Assembly: GCA_019056595.1 (NCBI GenBank)
Contig: CP036162.1
Location: 1 to 64,000 of the forward strand
Reading direction: 5' to 3'
From: Pectobacterium atrosepticum
Lineage (GTDB): Bacteria; Pseudomonadota; Gammaproteobacteria; Enterobacterales; Enterobacteriaceae
DNA length: 64,000 nucleotides
Shown here: positions 1 to 7,315 of the stretch, piece by piece
Layout of the letters: every line of letters starts with the position of its first letter
How positions within the stretch are numbered: position 1 is the first letter of the stretch
Position numbers and translations under genes: made by a program
Notes under the pieces: model-generated
Seen by the model: the letters and a program-made list of their open reading frames with translations, nothing else
Databases searched by the model: none
What the model was told of the DNA's origin: nothing

Positions 1-483
1 CTGACAAAATTCCCTGAAAACTGGAAAGACGACTTTGCGTGGCTCATGGAGTGGCGGATAGAAACGCAAATGGCACTGCTGACCTATTGCATGGCGGGTT
101 CACTCAATGGGGTGCAACATTTTGCAGATCGGGGCGGGAAAATCGGCGGTGAGCTGGAGCGTATCGAGTCGGCGATTGATTTCAACATCGCTGATTGGTG
201 GCAACCGACCAAAGCGAACTATTTCGGGCGTATCGGCAAAGACGTGATCGCCGATGATTTACGCGAGGCTGATTTGTCTGCGTTTGCAGACTCCGCGCTC
301 AAAATGAAAAAAGGCGATGCCGCAGAGCTGGCAGAAAACGAAATCGCCAAAACAGGCTGGTTACCAGCCTGCATGTTACGCGCTCCCGTGGCGCAGGAGC
401 CTGAAACCCCGCAAACCGCTGATGCGACAGACGTCGCTGAATCAGCGGATACCCAAGCCCTCGTTACCGACCTCGCTGCCTGA
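1..483 (+). CDS. ParB-like leading-region protein, C-terminal part (5' end outside window)
   Basis: The reading frame is open from base 1, so the gene begins before the window; the first in-window ATG (46) is unlikely to be the true start. The visible 160 residues resemble the C-terminal region of the large ParB/YubM-type proteins of plasmid leading regions. The W-x-P-T...YFGRIxK motif (about residues 66-78 of the visible part) is the segment I recognise. An Ala/Thr/Glu-rich tail ends the protein. It directly precedes psiB and psiA, the same order as yubM-psiB-psiA in F-type leading regions, which supports the call. The ParB/Srx nuclease-like N-terminal domain is not in the window, so biochemical activity cannot be judged. 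Confidence 0.65.
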   Translation: MTKFPENWKDDFAWLMEWRIETQMALLTYCMAGSLNGVQHFADRGGKIGGELERIESAIDFNIADWWQPTKANYFGRIGKDVIADDLREADLSAFADSALKMKKGDAAELAENEIAKTGWLPACMLRAPVAQEPETPQTADATDVAESADTQALVTDLAA

Positions 484-492
484 TACGGAGAC

Positions 493-510
493 GCCGCCCT
501 TACGGGCGGC
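493..510 (+). promoter_or_regulatory. Hairpin overlapping the psiB ribosome-binding region
   Basis: A perfect stem GCCGCCC/GGGCGGC with a 4-base loop lies between the ParB-like stop codon and the psiB ATG at 520. The only purine-rich stretch near the psiB start (GGCGG) sits in and just after the right arm. There is no T-tract, so it is a poor terminator. It may instead limit psiB translation or act in single-stranded DNA; that is inference. Confidence 0.4.
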
Positions 511-519
511 GGTTAACAC

Positions 520-963
520 ATGACAAAAGAACAAGAATTAAGCCTGTTAACCCTCATTCAGATGAGCGGCTTTGAGTATGAACAGTATGCCGAGCGCGGG
601 GAAGACTTCCGAAACCGTCTGAGTAACGCAGTTATTAAACATCTGCCCCTGCCAGAATATTGGCGCTGTGAAGCAGAGTTGCGCGGGGAGTTTGGCGGAT
701 GTTCGCCCGTTCACCTGCATTTGACGCACGCGCAGGTAGATGACCTGGTTGTGAACGTGTGCAGCGGAAATGATGATGTGCCGCTGTGGGCGGCATACAT
801 TAAGCCGGATGAGGAAAGTACGGTTTGGATTTACATGCGCGATGAGTTTGAACCCGACACCCTGAATGACGTGTTATTGCATTTGCATGAATGCGTTATC
901 GCGGGCGCGTCATCACGCGATGAAGTGATCGTGATGATGAGAAAGCAGGGGGCAGCCGTATGA
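520..963 (+). CDS. psiB: PsiB, plasmid SOS inhibition protein
   Basis: PsiB binds free RecA and blocks SOS induction when single-stranded plasmid DNA enters a recipient. The 147-residue product matches the usual length (about 144). It shares with F PsiB the E-F-G-G...P-V block near residues 51-58, the following H-x-x-F/L-T-x-A-H/Q segment, the V-C-S-x-G/N-D region, and the general plan of a short acidic protein. The gene overlaps psiA by the ATGA of the stop and start codons (960-963), implying translational coupling, as in other psiB-psiA pairs. Placement in the leading region downstream of a ParB-like gene fits. The call rests on recognised sequence similarity, not on a search. Confidence 0.88.
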   Translation: MTKEQELSLLTLIQMSGFEYEQYAERGEDFRNRLSNAVIKHLPLPEYWRCEAELRGEFGGCSPVHLHLTHAQVDDLVVNVCSGNDDVPLWAAYIKPDEESTVWIYMRDEFEPDTLNDVLLHLHECVIAGASSRDEVIVMMRKQGAAV

Positions 964-1697
964 TCCCGAATCATTTATCAATGGTGACACTGTCACCACA
1001 AAGACAAGCGGCGTTGGCGGCTATCGTCGAAGTGGAACAGCGAAAGGCAGCAGGAAAGCGCTTGTCTGATTACCCGCACGCGCGCACGTACTTCCGGCTA
1101 CTGACGGGGAAGAGTCGCCCGCGCCGGACTGAAATGTGGCAAGCCGGCTTTTATATCGACCCCAGTGATCGGCGAGTCAATCTCAAAGATACCGAACGGG
1201 CATTCGATGTTCTCATCAGCTCTGGCGGTCAGTATTGCCCCAATCCGTTAAGTTTTTCCGTGAGAGATCAGCTGTTCCCAGAAATGTTGTTCAAGCAGCG
1301 GCAGCGGTGTGAAAAACGCAATGATCTGTCAAGCAGCAAGCGTGACAGGATGATGAGTAAGCAGAGGTTACAGAAAACCCTGTTGCACCTGAATCTGGTT
1401 GACCGTGCTGTTATTGACCTCAATTTCCAGACTCCAGACACGATAAAGTTATGGTACGACCGCTGGCAAGAGGAATTGTTTTCTGACCAACTGGAAGCCC
1501 ATTTTTGGCGTTGGGTGTCGCGGTTCCCGTCATTGCGAGAGCTAGATCAACTCCGCTGGATAAAAGAGCCACTGTGGTATGTCATCTGCGAAGCGAGCCT
1601 GATTTCTGCTGACAGCGCACCGTTTGTTAAGGCTGTTGAATCCCTGTTCGTTCCGAACAAGCTGTGTGTGCAGCAGGGAGGGATGAGCCATGAGTAA
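960..1697 (+). CDS. psiA: PsiA, plasmid SOS inhibition-associated protein
   Basis: The product of 245 residues matches the usual PsiA length (about 239) and shares several blocks with F PsiA: L-S-x-x-Q-Q/R-A-A near the start, the YPHA...FFR-like segment (about residues 39-48), LFPE/S...F near 105-111, the F-x-x-P-x-T-V/I-x-x-W-x-x-RW segment (about 155-168), F-W-x-W...RFPSL (about 182-193) and P-x-KL near the end. PsiA is always coupled to psiB, but its own biochemical function is not settled. The start overlaps psiB (ATGA). The downstream 61-residue gene starts 8 bases before the psiA stop, so the operon continues. Confidence 0.88.
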   Translation: MIPNHLSMVTLSPQRQAALAAIVEVEQRKAAGKRLSDYPHARTYFRLLTGKSRPRRTEMWQAGFYIDPSDRRVNLKDTERAFDVLISSGGQYCPNPLSFSVRDQLFPEMLFKQRQRCEKRNDLSSSKRDRMMSKQRLQKTLLHLNLVDRAVIDLNFQTPDTIKLWYDRWQEELFSDQLEAHFWRWVSRFPSLRELDQLRWIKEPLWYVICEASLISADSAPFVKAVESLFVPNKLCVQQGGMSHE

Positions 1698-1875
1698 GCG
1701 AAAAATCGCTGCGAATCAGCGCCGTAGCCTCGACGTCATGCACATCAAGGTAGAGTCGATGGCGGCACTCTGGGCTGACTATGACCCCGAAATGCTGGGT
1801 GAACTGGAGGAATTAGCAGACAGCATAAAAGGGTGCATCGATGAGATGACCCGCTTGTGTACTGATGACGAATAA
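1690..1875 (+). CDS. Small acidic protein of the psi operon
   Basis: A 61-residue protein, basic at the N-terminus (KRKIAANQRR) and strongly acidic in the second half. It starts inside the last codons of psiA (AGGGAGGG lies 7-9 bases upstream of the ATG at 1690), so translation is very likely. No transmembrane segment or known motif is seen. The predicted structure is mostly helical. I do not recognise the family; small genes downstream of psiA are common in leading regions and most have no assigned role. Confidence 0.6.
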   Translation: MSKRKIAANQRRSLDVMHIKVESMAALWADYDPEMLGELEELADSIKGCIDEMTRLCTDDE

Positions 1876-1884
1876 GGCCAGCTC

Positions 1885-2166
1885 ATGCACAAAATTAGCT
1901 TTATTCATGCTGGTCAGTCGGTCGTCGTCAGCATACACAGCAAACGGAGTGGGACGGTAAATCACAGCGTAAGCATTGATGGGGTGAAATATCGACAAAC
2001 CACGCACGGCGGGTACTGGGAACGTTTATTTACGCCCGCAAAAGGCAAACGTGACTGGGGGCAGGCGGGGAGCCATTACCGCAAAGTCACATCGACAAAA
2101 ATGCTCGCGACCCTGAATGAAATCATTCAGGTAGCCGAAAAAACAGATATTACGCTGGATAGGTGA
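1885..2166 (+). CDS. Conserved small hypothetical protein (93 aa)
   Basis: It begins 9 bases after the preceding gene, with a purine-rich AAGG stretch at 1874-1877 upstream of the ATG, and its stop overlaps the next gene's upstream region. The N-terminal half is beta-rich with alternating hydrophobic residues (positions 1-35), followed by a basic G/W/R-containing stretch and a short helix at the end. No signal peptide and no membrane segment are present. The function is unknown; it appears to belong to the psiB-psiA transcription unit by spacing and strand. Confidence 0.5.
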   Translation: MHKISFIHAGQSVVVSIHSKRSGTVNHSVSIDGVKYRQTTHGGYWERLFTPAKGKRDWGQAGSHYRKVTSTKMLATLNEIIQVAEKTDITLDR

Positions 2167-2171
2167 AAAAT

Positions 2172-2963
2172 ATGACGCGACAATTTAGAAAGAGCGAGAA
2201 TGCGTTGGCATTGGTGGCTGCTCAGAATGAGCGGTTAGAACAACGGGTTCGTGAACTCGAAAGCCAGCTGGCAAACCCGCCTCTGCTGCCAAATGAGCTT
2301 AACAGAGAAGCGGCATTCGAGCTGTTGAACACATTTCCTGAAGGGGATGTTGTGGATTACGTTCTGCTAACGTGGAACGAGTGCCGCACTGATGCGATCC
2401 GGTTGTCCAGCAGCTCCGAGTCGGTGAGGGGCAATGACCAGCTGACCGACAATCTGGTCATGATGATTAAACGTCTGGCCTACTCGCTGCGCCGTGCCAA
2501 GCCGGACAGCAAAGCCGCGAAAGAGGCCACAGCGTTTCTCGTTGAGAATAAGCTGATAAGTGTTGCGGATTGTCTGAGAACGTCGCAAGCGGCAGCCGAG
2601 CCAGAACGCATTCTTCCTATTCTGCCTGTTCGTGATAAAGACGGCTGTTGGCGTCATCCCGATCGTCTAACGACGCCTTTCGATGAAATTGGCGGTACGG
2701 ATGAACAATATGCAGAGTGGTACGGCGCGCGCGGGATGGAAACGAAATTCACCTACATGAACGATGCGTTCTGTGAGTGTTGCACCTCGGGTGACATTGC
2801 CGAATTCCCAGCGCTGCACTGGAATCCTGAACCGCCTTCGGGAAGTGGTTGGATACTGACCATGATTTTCGATACAGAAGATGGCGTGTGCGCTGAGTGG
2901 ATTCGTTACATTGACGCAGGGCAGGACGGTAATCCTCGGATGCCATATGATATTAACAATTAG
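2172..2963 (+). CDS. Coiled-coil protein with a phage Ea22-like C-terminal region
   Basis: I chose the ATG at 2172 because AGGTG at 2161-2165 gives a normal spacing of 6 bases; a GTG at 2163 overlapping the previous stop is possible. The product has 263 residues. The first 35-40 residues after the basic start form a heptad-like coiled coil (AAQNERLEQRVRELES). The C-terminal third contains a Cys pair (E-C-C) and a P-P-S-G-S-G-W...DTEDG segment resembling small hypothetical proteins of lambdoid phages that often follow such coiled coils. No enzymatic motif is seen. Its function is unknown. Confidence 0.55.
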   Translation: MTRQFRKSENALALVAAQNERLEQRVRELESQLANPPLLPNELNREAAFELLNTFPEGDVVDYVLLTWNECRTDAIRLSSSSESVRGNDQLTDNLVMMIKRLAYSLRRAKPDSKAAKEATAFLVENKLISVADCLRTSQAAAEPERILPILPVRDKDGCWRHPDRLTTPFDEIGGTDEQYAEWYGARGMETKFTYMNDAFCECCTSGDIAEFPALHWNPEPPSGSGWILTMIFDTEDGVCAEWIRYIDAGQDGNPRMPYDINN

Positions 2964-2985
2964 AAAGTTTAAAAAGTGAGTGTAT

Positions 2986-3357
2986 ATGCCTAATTCTACT
3001 GGAAAATCAAGTCAGACGTGGATGCTGCTTCCACTTTTTGTGTATGGTGCTCAGGTGACGTTTTGGACAACTAAGATAGCTACGGAATCATGGCCGTTGG
3101 GTTTAACATCGCTGATATATGCGCTTGGGAGCATTGCTTTGCTTTTAATGGTGGCTTACAGCACAAGCAATGGTCACATAGAAGGATATGAATTCCAGCT
3201 TTCAGTAGTGTTACCTGGATTCGTAACCTTAATTTCGGTTCTTATTAAAAATTATTTATTGTGGGGTAGTTTTTCTATTTATCTTGGCTTCGAGTCTATA
3301 ATGGTCGTGACTTTCTTCACCCCTCTGATTTTAATGCTTTGGGCGGCTGTCAGCTAA
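2986..3357 (+). CDS. Four-helix inner-membrane protein, copy 1 of a tandem pair
   Basis: The ATG at 2986 is preferred because GTGAG lies 5 bases upstream and because it aligns with the start of the downstream paralogue: both begin M-x-N-S-T-x-K-S. The protein has 123 residues with about four hydrophobic helices (roughly 15-30, 40-58, 68-86 and 98-120) and short polar loops. It has no signal peptide and no known motif. The next gene (3448-3822) is a diverged duplicate, and each copy is followed by nearly the same terminator. The role is unknown; small membrane proteins in leading regions are often exclusion or defence accessory proteins, but nothing here shows that. Confidence 0.55.
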   Translation: MPNSTGKSSQTWMLLPLFVYGAQVTFWTTKIATESWPLGLTSLIYALGSIALLLMVAYSTSNGHIEGYEFQLSVVLPGFVTLISVLIKNYLLWGSFSIYLGFESIMVVTFFTPLILMLWAAVS

Positions 3358-3367
3358 AACTAAGACG

Positions 3368-3403
3368 GGCTGCTGCGGCTACGCCGCCGCGGCCTTTCTT
3401 CTT
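3368..3403 (+). terminator. Rho-independent terminator after the first membrane gene
   Basis: The GC-rich hairpin GGCTGCTGCGGC-TAC-GCCGCCGCGGCC is followed by a T-rich tail (TTTCTTCTTT). An almost identical hairpin follows the second membrane gene, so the duplication unit included the terminator. Confidence 0.8.
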
Positions 3404-3447
3404 TCGTTCAGGCTTAAGAGATAATGATGATTAAAGAGAATGTTTAT

Positions 3448-3822
3448 ATGTCTAATTCTACTGAAAAATCATTGTTGGTGTGGATGCCAGTTCCGGTAGT
3501 TGTATATTTTACTTTGCTGGCTTATTGGGCAAATAAAATAATTGAGGGGGAAGCGGTAAACGACTGGGGTCAATGGCTGTCATATGCCCTCGCGTGTATT
3601 ATTTTTCTTATAGTGATGGCTTATAACATACGCAAGGGTAGTGTCGAAGGCTCCATGCTCATGGTGTTGGTAATTGTTCACGTATTTACTGCCGTTACTG
3701 TCGCTTTAACTGGAATTTATCAGCAGGTTGATGTGACTGTTAATGATGTTGGTATCAGTATTGCCCTGATGACGCTTCTTACTGTCATATCGATAGCTAT
3801 CTTTAAAGCTGTTAAATTCTAA
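3448..3822 (+). CDS. Four-helix inner-membrane protein, copy 2 of a tandem pair
   Basis: The ATG at 3448 matches the start of the upstream paralogue (M-x-N-S-T-x-K-S), while an upstream in-frame ATG at 3424 would add eight residues lacking similarity; AAAGAGA at 3433-3439 serves as ribosome-binding site. The protein has 124 residues and about four membrane helices (roughly 13-30, 43-60, 66-85, 97-122). It shares layout with copy 1 (W-M-x-x-P...V-Y; later L-x-x-A-L; L-x-V-A/M-A-Y-x-x-x-x-G-x-x-E-G), but they have diverged well beyond recent duplication. The gene converges on the - strand gene at 3868. Confidence 0.55.
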   Translation: MSNSTEKSLLVWMPVPVVVYFTLLAYWANKIIEGEAVNDWGQWLSYALACIIFLIVMAYNIRKGSVEGSMLMVLVIVHVFTAVTVALTGIYQQVDVTVNDVGISIALMTLLTVISIAIFKAVKF

Positions 3823-3830
3823 AAAAGACG

Positions 3831-3867
3831 GGCTGCTGCGGCTTCGCCGCCGCGGCCTTTCTTTCTC
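3831..3867 (+). terminator. Rho-independent terminator, second copy
   Basis: Same stem sequence as at 3368 with TTC in place of TAC in the loop, followed by TTTCTTTCTC. It separates two convergent genes (3448-3822 + and 3868-4263 -) and may also slow the opposing transcript. Confidence 0.75.
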
Positions 3868-4263
3868 TCAGGCTTCAGCCAGCGCTCTTGCTTCATAACG
3901 TGTCTTTGCATCATTTAATTCTGCCACGACAGGGATGTCTATCCAGTTGGCCATTTTCTTGCACCAATCTCGTAATTCACTGATTTTCAGCCCGTATTCT
4001 TGACAAAGTTTAGAAGTAATATTTTCGCCCCAGTCAATTCTGCTCAGATGATGTGAGATGCACCACTCATCCCACATGCGACCGTCAAATGTCGGGGCAT
4101 GTTCTCGCCAGCCTCCTACTCGCACCTCACAAGTTCGGAGCCTATCTGTAACTTCATAAATATCAGCGTAGCCGACTTCACTGTCTGGTATGCAGTCCAG
4201 GTACAGATAGCCGATCGTTGGGTGTTCTGCACCGATGACGACAAAAGCAGGGGTTTCGGTCAT
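3868..4263 (-). CDS. Hypothetical protein (131 aa) on the strand opposite to its neighbours
   Basis: The ATG at 4263 has an upstream AGGAA (8 bases). The product is soluble, acidic and tryptophan-rich (W-x-x-W-C near residue 65; DWCKKMANW near 100-108), with a beta-strand-like start and a helical C-terminus. It is one of the few - strand genes in the leading region, so it would not be read from the entering strand. I do not recognise the family. Nothing in the context assigns a role. Confidence 0.5.
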   Translation of the reverse strand: MTETPAFVVIGAEHPTIGYLYLDCIPDSEVGYADIYEVTDRLRTCEVRVGGWREHAPTFDGRMWDEWCISHHLSRIDWGENITSKLCQEYGLKISELRDWCKKMANWIDIPVVAELNDAKTRYEARALAEA

Positions 4264-4295
4264 TTCTGGCGTTCCTGGCTGGGTGTGATGTGAAC

Positions 4296-4762
4296 CTACT
4301 TTATCATTTTCCTGTCTGCTGTTTTCCTGATTGTTCCTTCACTTTTCAACGTTGGCCGATTCTGACAATGGGCGTCCGGGCGGGCTGTCATGCTGCGCAC
4401 CGAGCCAGCAAGCTGTCTCGTCCCGGCCCCTGCGGGGCAGCGGGTTTCCATCCCTGACGCAACACCCAGCGCTTTCACCTGGCTACGCCAGCTGCGCTTT
4501 CACTGACCGGCGATAAACCTGCCGGTCGCTAATGACGCCACGCCGTTCCGTCGCGTCGGGTGTGTTCATCCTGCCCATCTGGTTTCCATTCCCGCCAGGA
4601 CTTCCGCGGAGGGCTATTCGTAGCACCATCCCGCCAAAAAAATCCAGGTAATGCAAAGCCGCTACGCGCCCTGGATTTTTTGTCTGGCTGTCGCTACTCG
4701 GCCCTTTGCCGCGAAAGACCTGACGAGAGATGGAAAATCAACCAGATGGGGAGAAAAATAGG
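4296..4762. repeat. Intergenic structured region with leading-region repeat R1 (copy a, 4369-4543)
   Basis: This 470-base gap holds no convincing gene. From 4369 (TGGGCGTCC) to about 4543 runs a sequence repeated at 8641-8805, in part at 10264-10436, and at 18348-18432. It contains the conserved TGTCATGCTGCGCAC and AGCCAGCAAGCTGTCT segments, a CCGGCCCC-TGC-GGGGCAGCGGG stem and, near its end, GACCGGC/GCCGGTC (4505-4511 and 4521-4527) flanking GATAAACCT. Multiple copies upstream of leading-region genes, with strong secondary structure, suggest single-strand promoters or priming sites; that role is inference. Confidence 0.6.
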
Positions 4763-5092
4763 ATGAACACACAGAACGTCAAAACCGCCACTCAAGAGCC
4801 CTCCGAAAGATGTGGGCTGAAAACCAAACCACTGCGTCATGGCGAAATCCCGCGCCTGTTGAATGCGATGGGGTTCGCGTATCACGACTGCGGCACGTTG
4901 TCCGTTGACGGGTGTAAAACCCATCGTTATTTCAAGGGCGAACTGCGTAACGGCTTAACGCGTGATGCCCTGAAAGCAACCTTTCCTGACGCTGATTTGT
5001 TTAAGTCCTCACCGTCGTATGCCCCTGAAATTTCGCATGTCGTCATCGCATTTCCTATGCGTAAACGTCTGCACGTCAATCAACCTGCCTGA
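4763..5092 (+). CDS. Hypothetical leading-region protein (109 aa)
   Basis: The ATG at 4763 follows GGGGAG at 4748-4753 and begins M-N-T-Q-N-V-K, more plausible than an in-frame ATG at 4730. The product is soluble and basic, with a P-R-L-L-N-x-M-G-F-x-Y-H-D-C-G-T segment (about residues 30-45) and a hydrophobic beta-like end (HVVIAFPM). It is the first gene after repeat R1a and lies 17 bases before the next gene, so the two are likely co-transcribed. I do not recognise a family. A helix-plus-beta fold is all that can be guessed. Confidence 0.5.
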   Translation: MNTQNVKTATQEPSERCGLKTKPLRHGEIPRLLNAMGFAYHDCGTLSVDGCKTHRYFKGELRNGLTRDALKATFPDADLFKSSPSYAPEISHVVIAFPMRKRLHVNQPA

Positions 5093-5109
5093 TATAAGGA
5101 CATACACAA

Positions 5110-6294
5110 ATGAACGCAACGAACACCAAAACTGACCTGCATGTAGAACTGGCTAATTATGAAGGTGAGCTGGCCGCGATGGCCTCCAAAGTTCGTCTGG
5201 GGCTGCTGGAAAAGACCAGCAATACGGATTTTTACGTCGCGTATGCGCGTGTCGATACCATCGCTAAGCGTATCCATGACCTGCAACGGGCGGGGGTTAT
5301 GGAAGGGTTAGCGCTGGAAATGCTGAATAGCATGACCGAATCAGCAATGAGTGTATTTGGCCACAATTGGTGGTACTGGACGGATATGATGGCACCGGAG
5401 AAACCTGTGCGTGAAACCTGCACGTTGATTGTCTGCGAACTGGATAGCGGCTTAGGGTTCCATTTTTGCAGTCATGATCTGCTCAGTGGCGGTAATAGTA
5501 ATCTGTGGTTCCCGCTGCATGACAAATCCCAGCTGCATCAGGAAGTGGAGCGGGTGATGGTCATGAATCATCAGGCGATTAACGTAACACGCCTCGATCC
5601 GTTGTGGAGTTCCGACAAATCAACCGACTATACCGTTACCTATAACGTTAATTCTGCGCGCCCTCGTATCGAAAATCACTGTTCAGAATTAAATCTGAGT
5701 GTGACGCCTCACGGAACGTGGGGTGCTGCATCAGCAGATGACACGCTGTCGCTGCTGGGTTTGCCGGAGGCGTTGCAGTCAATGATCCGTCAGGTTCTGG
5801 AGTGTCCGATTGATTTCCCAGAGAAAGCGAAAAAAATCGATCGCATGTTCAATTCTGTAAAGAACGGCGACCATTCTATGCTGCATGTCCAGGCGGCGGA
5901 AATTATCGAGTTTCAGGACAATCTGACAGAAGGCAGGCCGCAGCACCTGAACACACTGATTGAACGGGTTCAGACTGAGTATTGTTTTTATCCTGACCGT
6001 GAGACACACATGAGAGTACTCGAAAAAGCGCTGTTGAACGGGGATTTCTCTCTCGCGAAAGTACAGGCCGATGTGATCATCACGTCGCAGGAAAACTTGA
6101 GATCGGGCGCGAACCGGCTTTTAAAGCAACTGATAGATAGAGCGAATCACGAGACAGTCGAATTCCCACGTCGTGATGAGCAACTCAGGGAGATGAATGC
6201 CGCGATGCTCGGTCAGGATTTCGGTCTGGCTGAAGCGTTGGCAAATGGGATCATTGCGCGATCTGATAAGGCAAAAATCGAGCAGGCTAAATAA
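5110..6294 (+). CDS. Uncharacterised protein with three C-terminal helical repeats
   Basis: A 394-residue soluble protein. The N-terminal half (1-230) has no recognised motif but includes an aromatic stretch (HNWWYW near 97-102). The C-terminal part is built of three degenerate repeats of about 58 residues, roughly 232-290, 291-348 and 349-394. Each has an F-x-x-x (P/R) start, a helix, then (N/G)-G/Q-D-(H/F)-(S/G)-(M/L)-x-x-(V/A)-x-A-x-x-I-I and, in the first two, a helix ending in L-I-(E/D)-R. Such helical repeats usually bind protein partners. AAGGACA precedes the ATG at 5110. Its function is unknown. Confidence 0.55.
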   Translation: MNATNTKTDLHVELANYEGELAAMASKVRLGLLEKTSNTDFYVAYARVDTIAKRIHDLQRAGVMEGLALEMLNSMTESAMSVFGHNWWYWTDMMAPEKPVRETCTLIVCELDSGLGFHFCSHDLLSGGNSNLWFPLHDKSQLHQEVERVMVMNHQAINVTRLDPLWSSDKSTDYTVTYNVNSARPRIENHCSELNLSVTPHGTWGAASADDTLSLLGLPEALQSMIRQVLECPIDFPEKAKKIDRMFNSVKNGDHSMLHVQAAEIIEFQDNLTEGRPQHLNTLIERVQTEYCFYPDRETHMRVLEKALLNGDFSLAKVQADVIITSQENLRSGANRLLKQLIDRANHETVEFPRRDEQLREMNAAMLGQDFGLAEALANGIIARSDKAKIEQAK

Positions 6295-6304
6295 TCAGCA
6301 AAAC

Positions 6305-6352
6305 TAACCTATTAGGTTATATTTCTTGTAAATATTAACCTAATAGGTTAAT
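6305..6352. promoter_or_regulatory. Two MqsA-type palindromic operators upstream of the mqsRA operon
   Basis: Two palindromes, TAACCTATTAGGTTA (6305-6319) and ATTAACCTAATAGGTTAAT (6334-6352), fit the known MqsA recognition form AACCT-N3-AGGTT. They lie 38 bases or more before the first gene (6390); the second overlaps the likely promoter, whose -10 may be the TATACT/TATAAC stretch at about 6365-6377. MqsA or MqsR-MqsA binding here would repress the operon, including the membrane gene placed before mqsR. Confidence 0.85.
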
Positions 6353-6389
6353 ATTGATTGTAGGGTATACTGTATAACAGCGAGGATGT

Positions 6390-6617
6390 ATGGATATTTT
6401 TGAAGGTGTTCTTATGGGCGTTTTGTTTTTTGTTAACCACGTCTTTAACACTGCTGCTAAGATTTTTTCTACCGATCCGTTAGGAGGCACGGTCTATCTG
6501 CTGGTTATGCTGGTAATGATCGCAGGGCTATTTGTCACTATTTATCACATTGCGATTGATGTGATCGCTGACGTGAAGAAATTCGTAGCTCGTCGCGCTG
6601 CTAAAGCGCAGGGTTAA
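6390..6617 (+). CDS. Small membrane protein, first gene of the mqsRA operon
   Basis: The product has 75 residues: a hydrophobic stretch at about 7-22, a strong membrane helix at 31-54 and a basic tail (VKKFVARRAAKAQG) that should face the cytoplasm. GAGG lies just before the ATG at 6390. It sits between the MqsA operators and mqsR, 4 bases upstream of mqsR, so it must be co-regulated with the toxin-antitoxin pair. Chromosomal mqsRA has no such gene. Its function is unknown; it could be a passenger or an additional toxin-like membrane peptide, neither of which the sequence proves. Confidence 0.6.
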   Translation: MDIFEGVLMGVLFFVNHVFNTAAKIFSTDPLGGTVYLLVMLVMIAGLFVTIYHIAIDVIADVKKFVARRAAKAQG

Positions 6618-6621
6618 GTAG

Positions 6622-6918
6622 ATGGAAAAGGGGACGCCCCATACCCGCCTGCATATTGTGCAGGCGTTGGTTGCTGCGGGAAGGGTCAACGCAACGAGAA
6701 CGGCGGTAACAACGGCCGACGAACTGGGTATTGATCGTGAAGGTATGCACGCTGTGATAGCTGGCCTGACGGCCAAAGATTTTCACAAAAGTATGACAAC
6801 ATATAAGGATCATACTGTCTGGCAGGATGTGTACCTGCCGACCGTGAACGGGGTGACACTGTATGTCAAAGTCACTGTTATTGATGACGTGTTGATCGTG
6901 TCATTTAAGGAGAAATAA
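6622..6918 (+). CDS. mqsR: MqsR, mRNA interferase toxin
   Basis: MqsR is a RelE-fold ribonuclease that cleaves mRNA at GCU/GCA sites. The 98-residue product has family length and the recognised pattern ME-K-x-T-P-H-T-x-L near the start, A-x-x-T-A near residues 30-34, the GL-x-x-x-D-F-x-K-S-M-T-T-Y segment (about 51-63), then W-Q-D-V-Y and the C-terminal L-Y-V-K...VSFKEK strand. The conserved Lys, Tyr and Arg of the active site appear to be present. It is followed 1 base later by mqsA, with the toxin first and antitoxin second, as typical for this system. Confidence 0.93.
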   Translation: MEKGTPHTRLHIVQALVAAGRVNATRTAVTTADELGIDREGMHAVIAGLTAKDFHKSMTTYKDHTVWQDVYLPTVNGVTLYVKVTVIDDVLIVSFKEK

Positions 6919-6919
6919 T

Positions 6920-7315
6920 ATGAAATGTCCTGAGTGTGGCGGTGCCGAACTGGTACATGACACGAAAGACGTCCCGTATTCGTGGCGGGGTAAAAAAACC
7001 ATGCTGCGCAGCGTGACAGGACTGTATTGCCCTGCATGTGGTGAGGCGGTGCTAAACAAAGAAGAAGAAGCGGAGTATCGGGGAAAAATGACTGAGTTCA
7101 GAAACTCAATTATCAATGACACGGTTGAACCCGCGTACATCGCTAATATTCGGCAACGTCTGTCATTATCTCAGCGTGAAGCTGGCCAGATTTTTGGCGG
7201 CGGTGCGAATGCATTTAGCCGTTATGAAACGGGTAAGGCACAACCTCATCCGTCAACGGTGAAATTGTTGAAAATTTTAGATCTCCATCCTGACCTGCTG
7301 AAAGAAATCCGTTAA
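6920..7315 (+). CDS. mqsA: MqsA, antitoxin and DNA-binding repressor
   Basis: The 131-residue protein has the N-terminal zinc domain with Cys3, Cys6, Cys37 and Cys40, exactly as in E. coli MqsA, which binds MqsR. The C-terminal HTH-XRE domain includes the G-G-G-x-N-A-F-S-R-Y-E DNA-reading helix (around residues 93-103) and a P-H-P-S-T-x-K-L-L segment. GGAGAA precedes the ATG at 6920. It should bind the AACCT-N3-AGGTT palindromes at 6305-6352, repressing its own operon. Confidence 0.95.
   Translation: MKCPECGGAELVHDTKDVPYSWRGKKTMLRSVTGLYCPACGEAVLNKEEEAEYRGKMTEFRNSIINDTVEPAYIANIRQRLSLSQREAGQIFGGGANAFSRYETGKAQPHPSTVKLLKILDLHPDLLKEIR

Noticed and set aside
4331-4727. Short open frames on both strands in the R1 repeat region (for example 4331-4516 + and 4296-4478 -)
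   Set aside because: They lie inside a structured repeat, lack ribosome-binding sites, and their translations are Cys/Arg/Ser-rich and not conserved between repeat copies.
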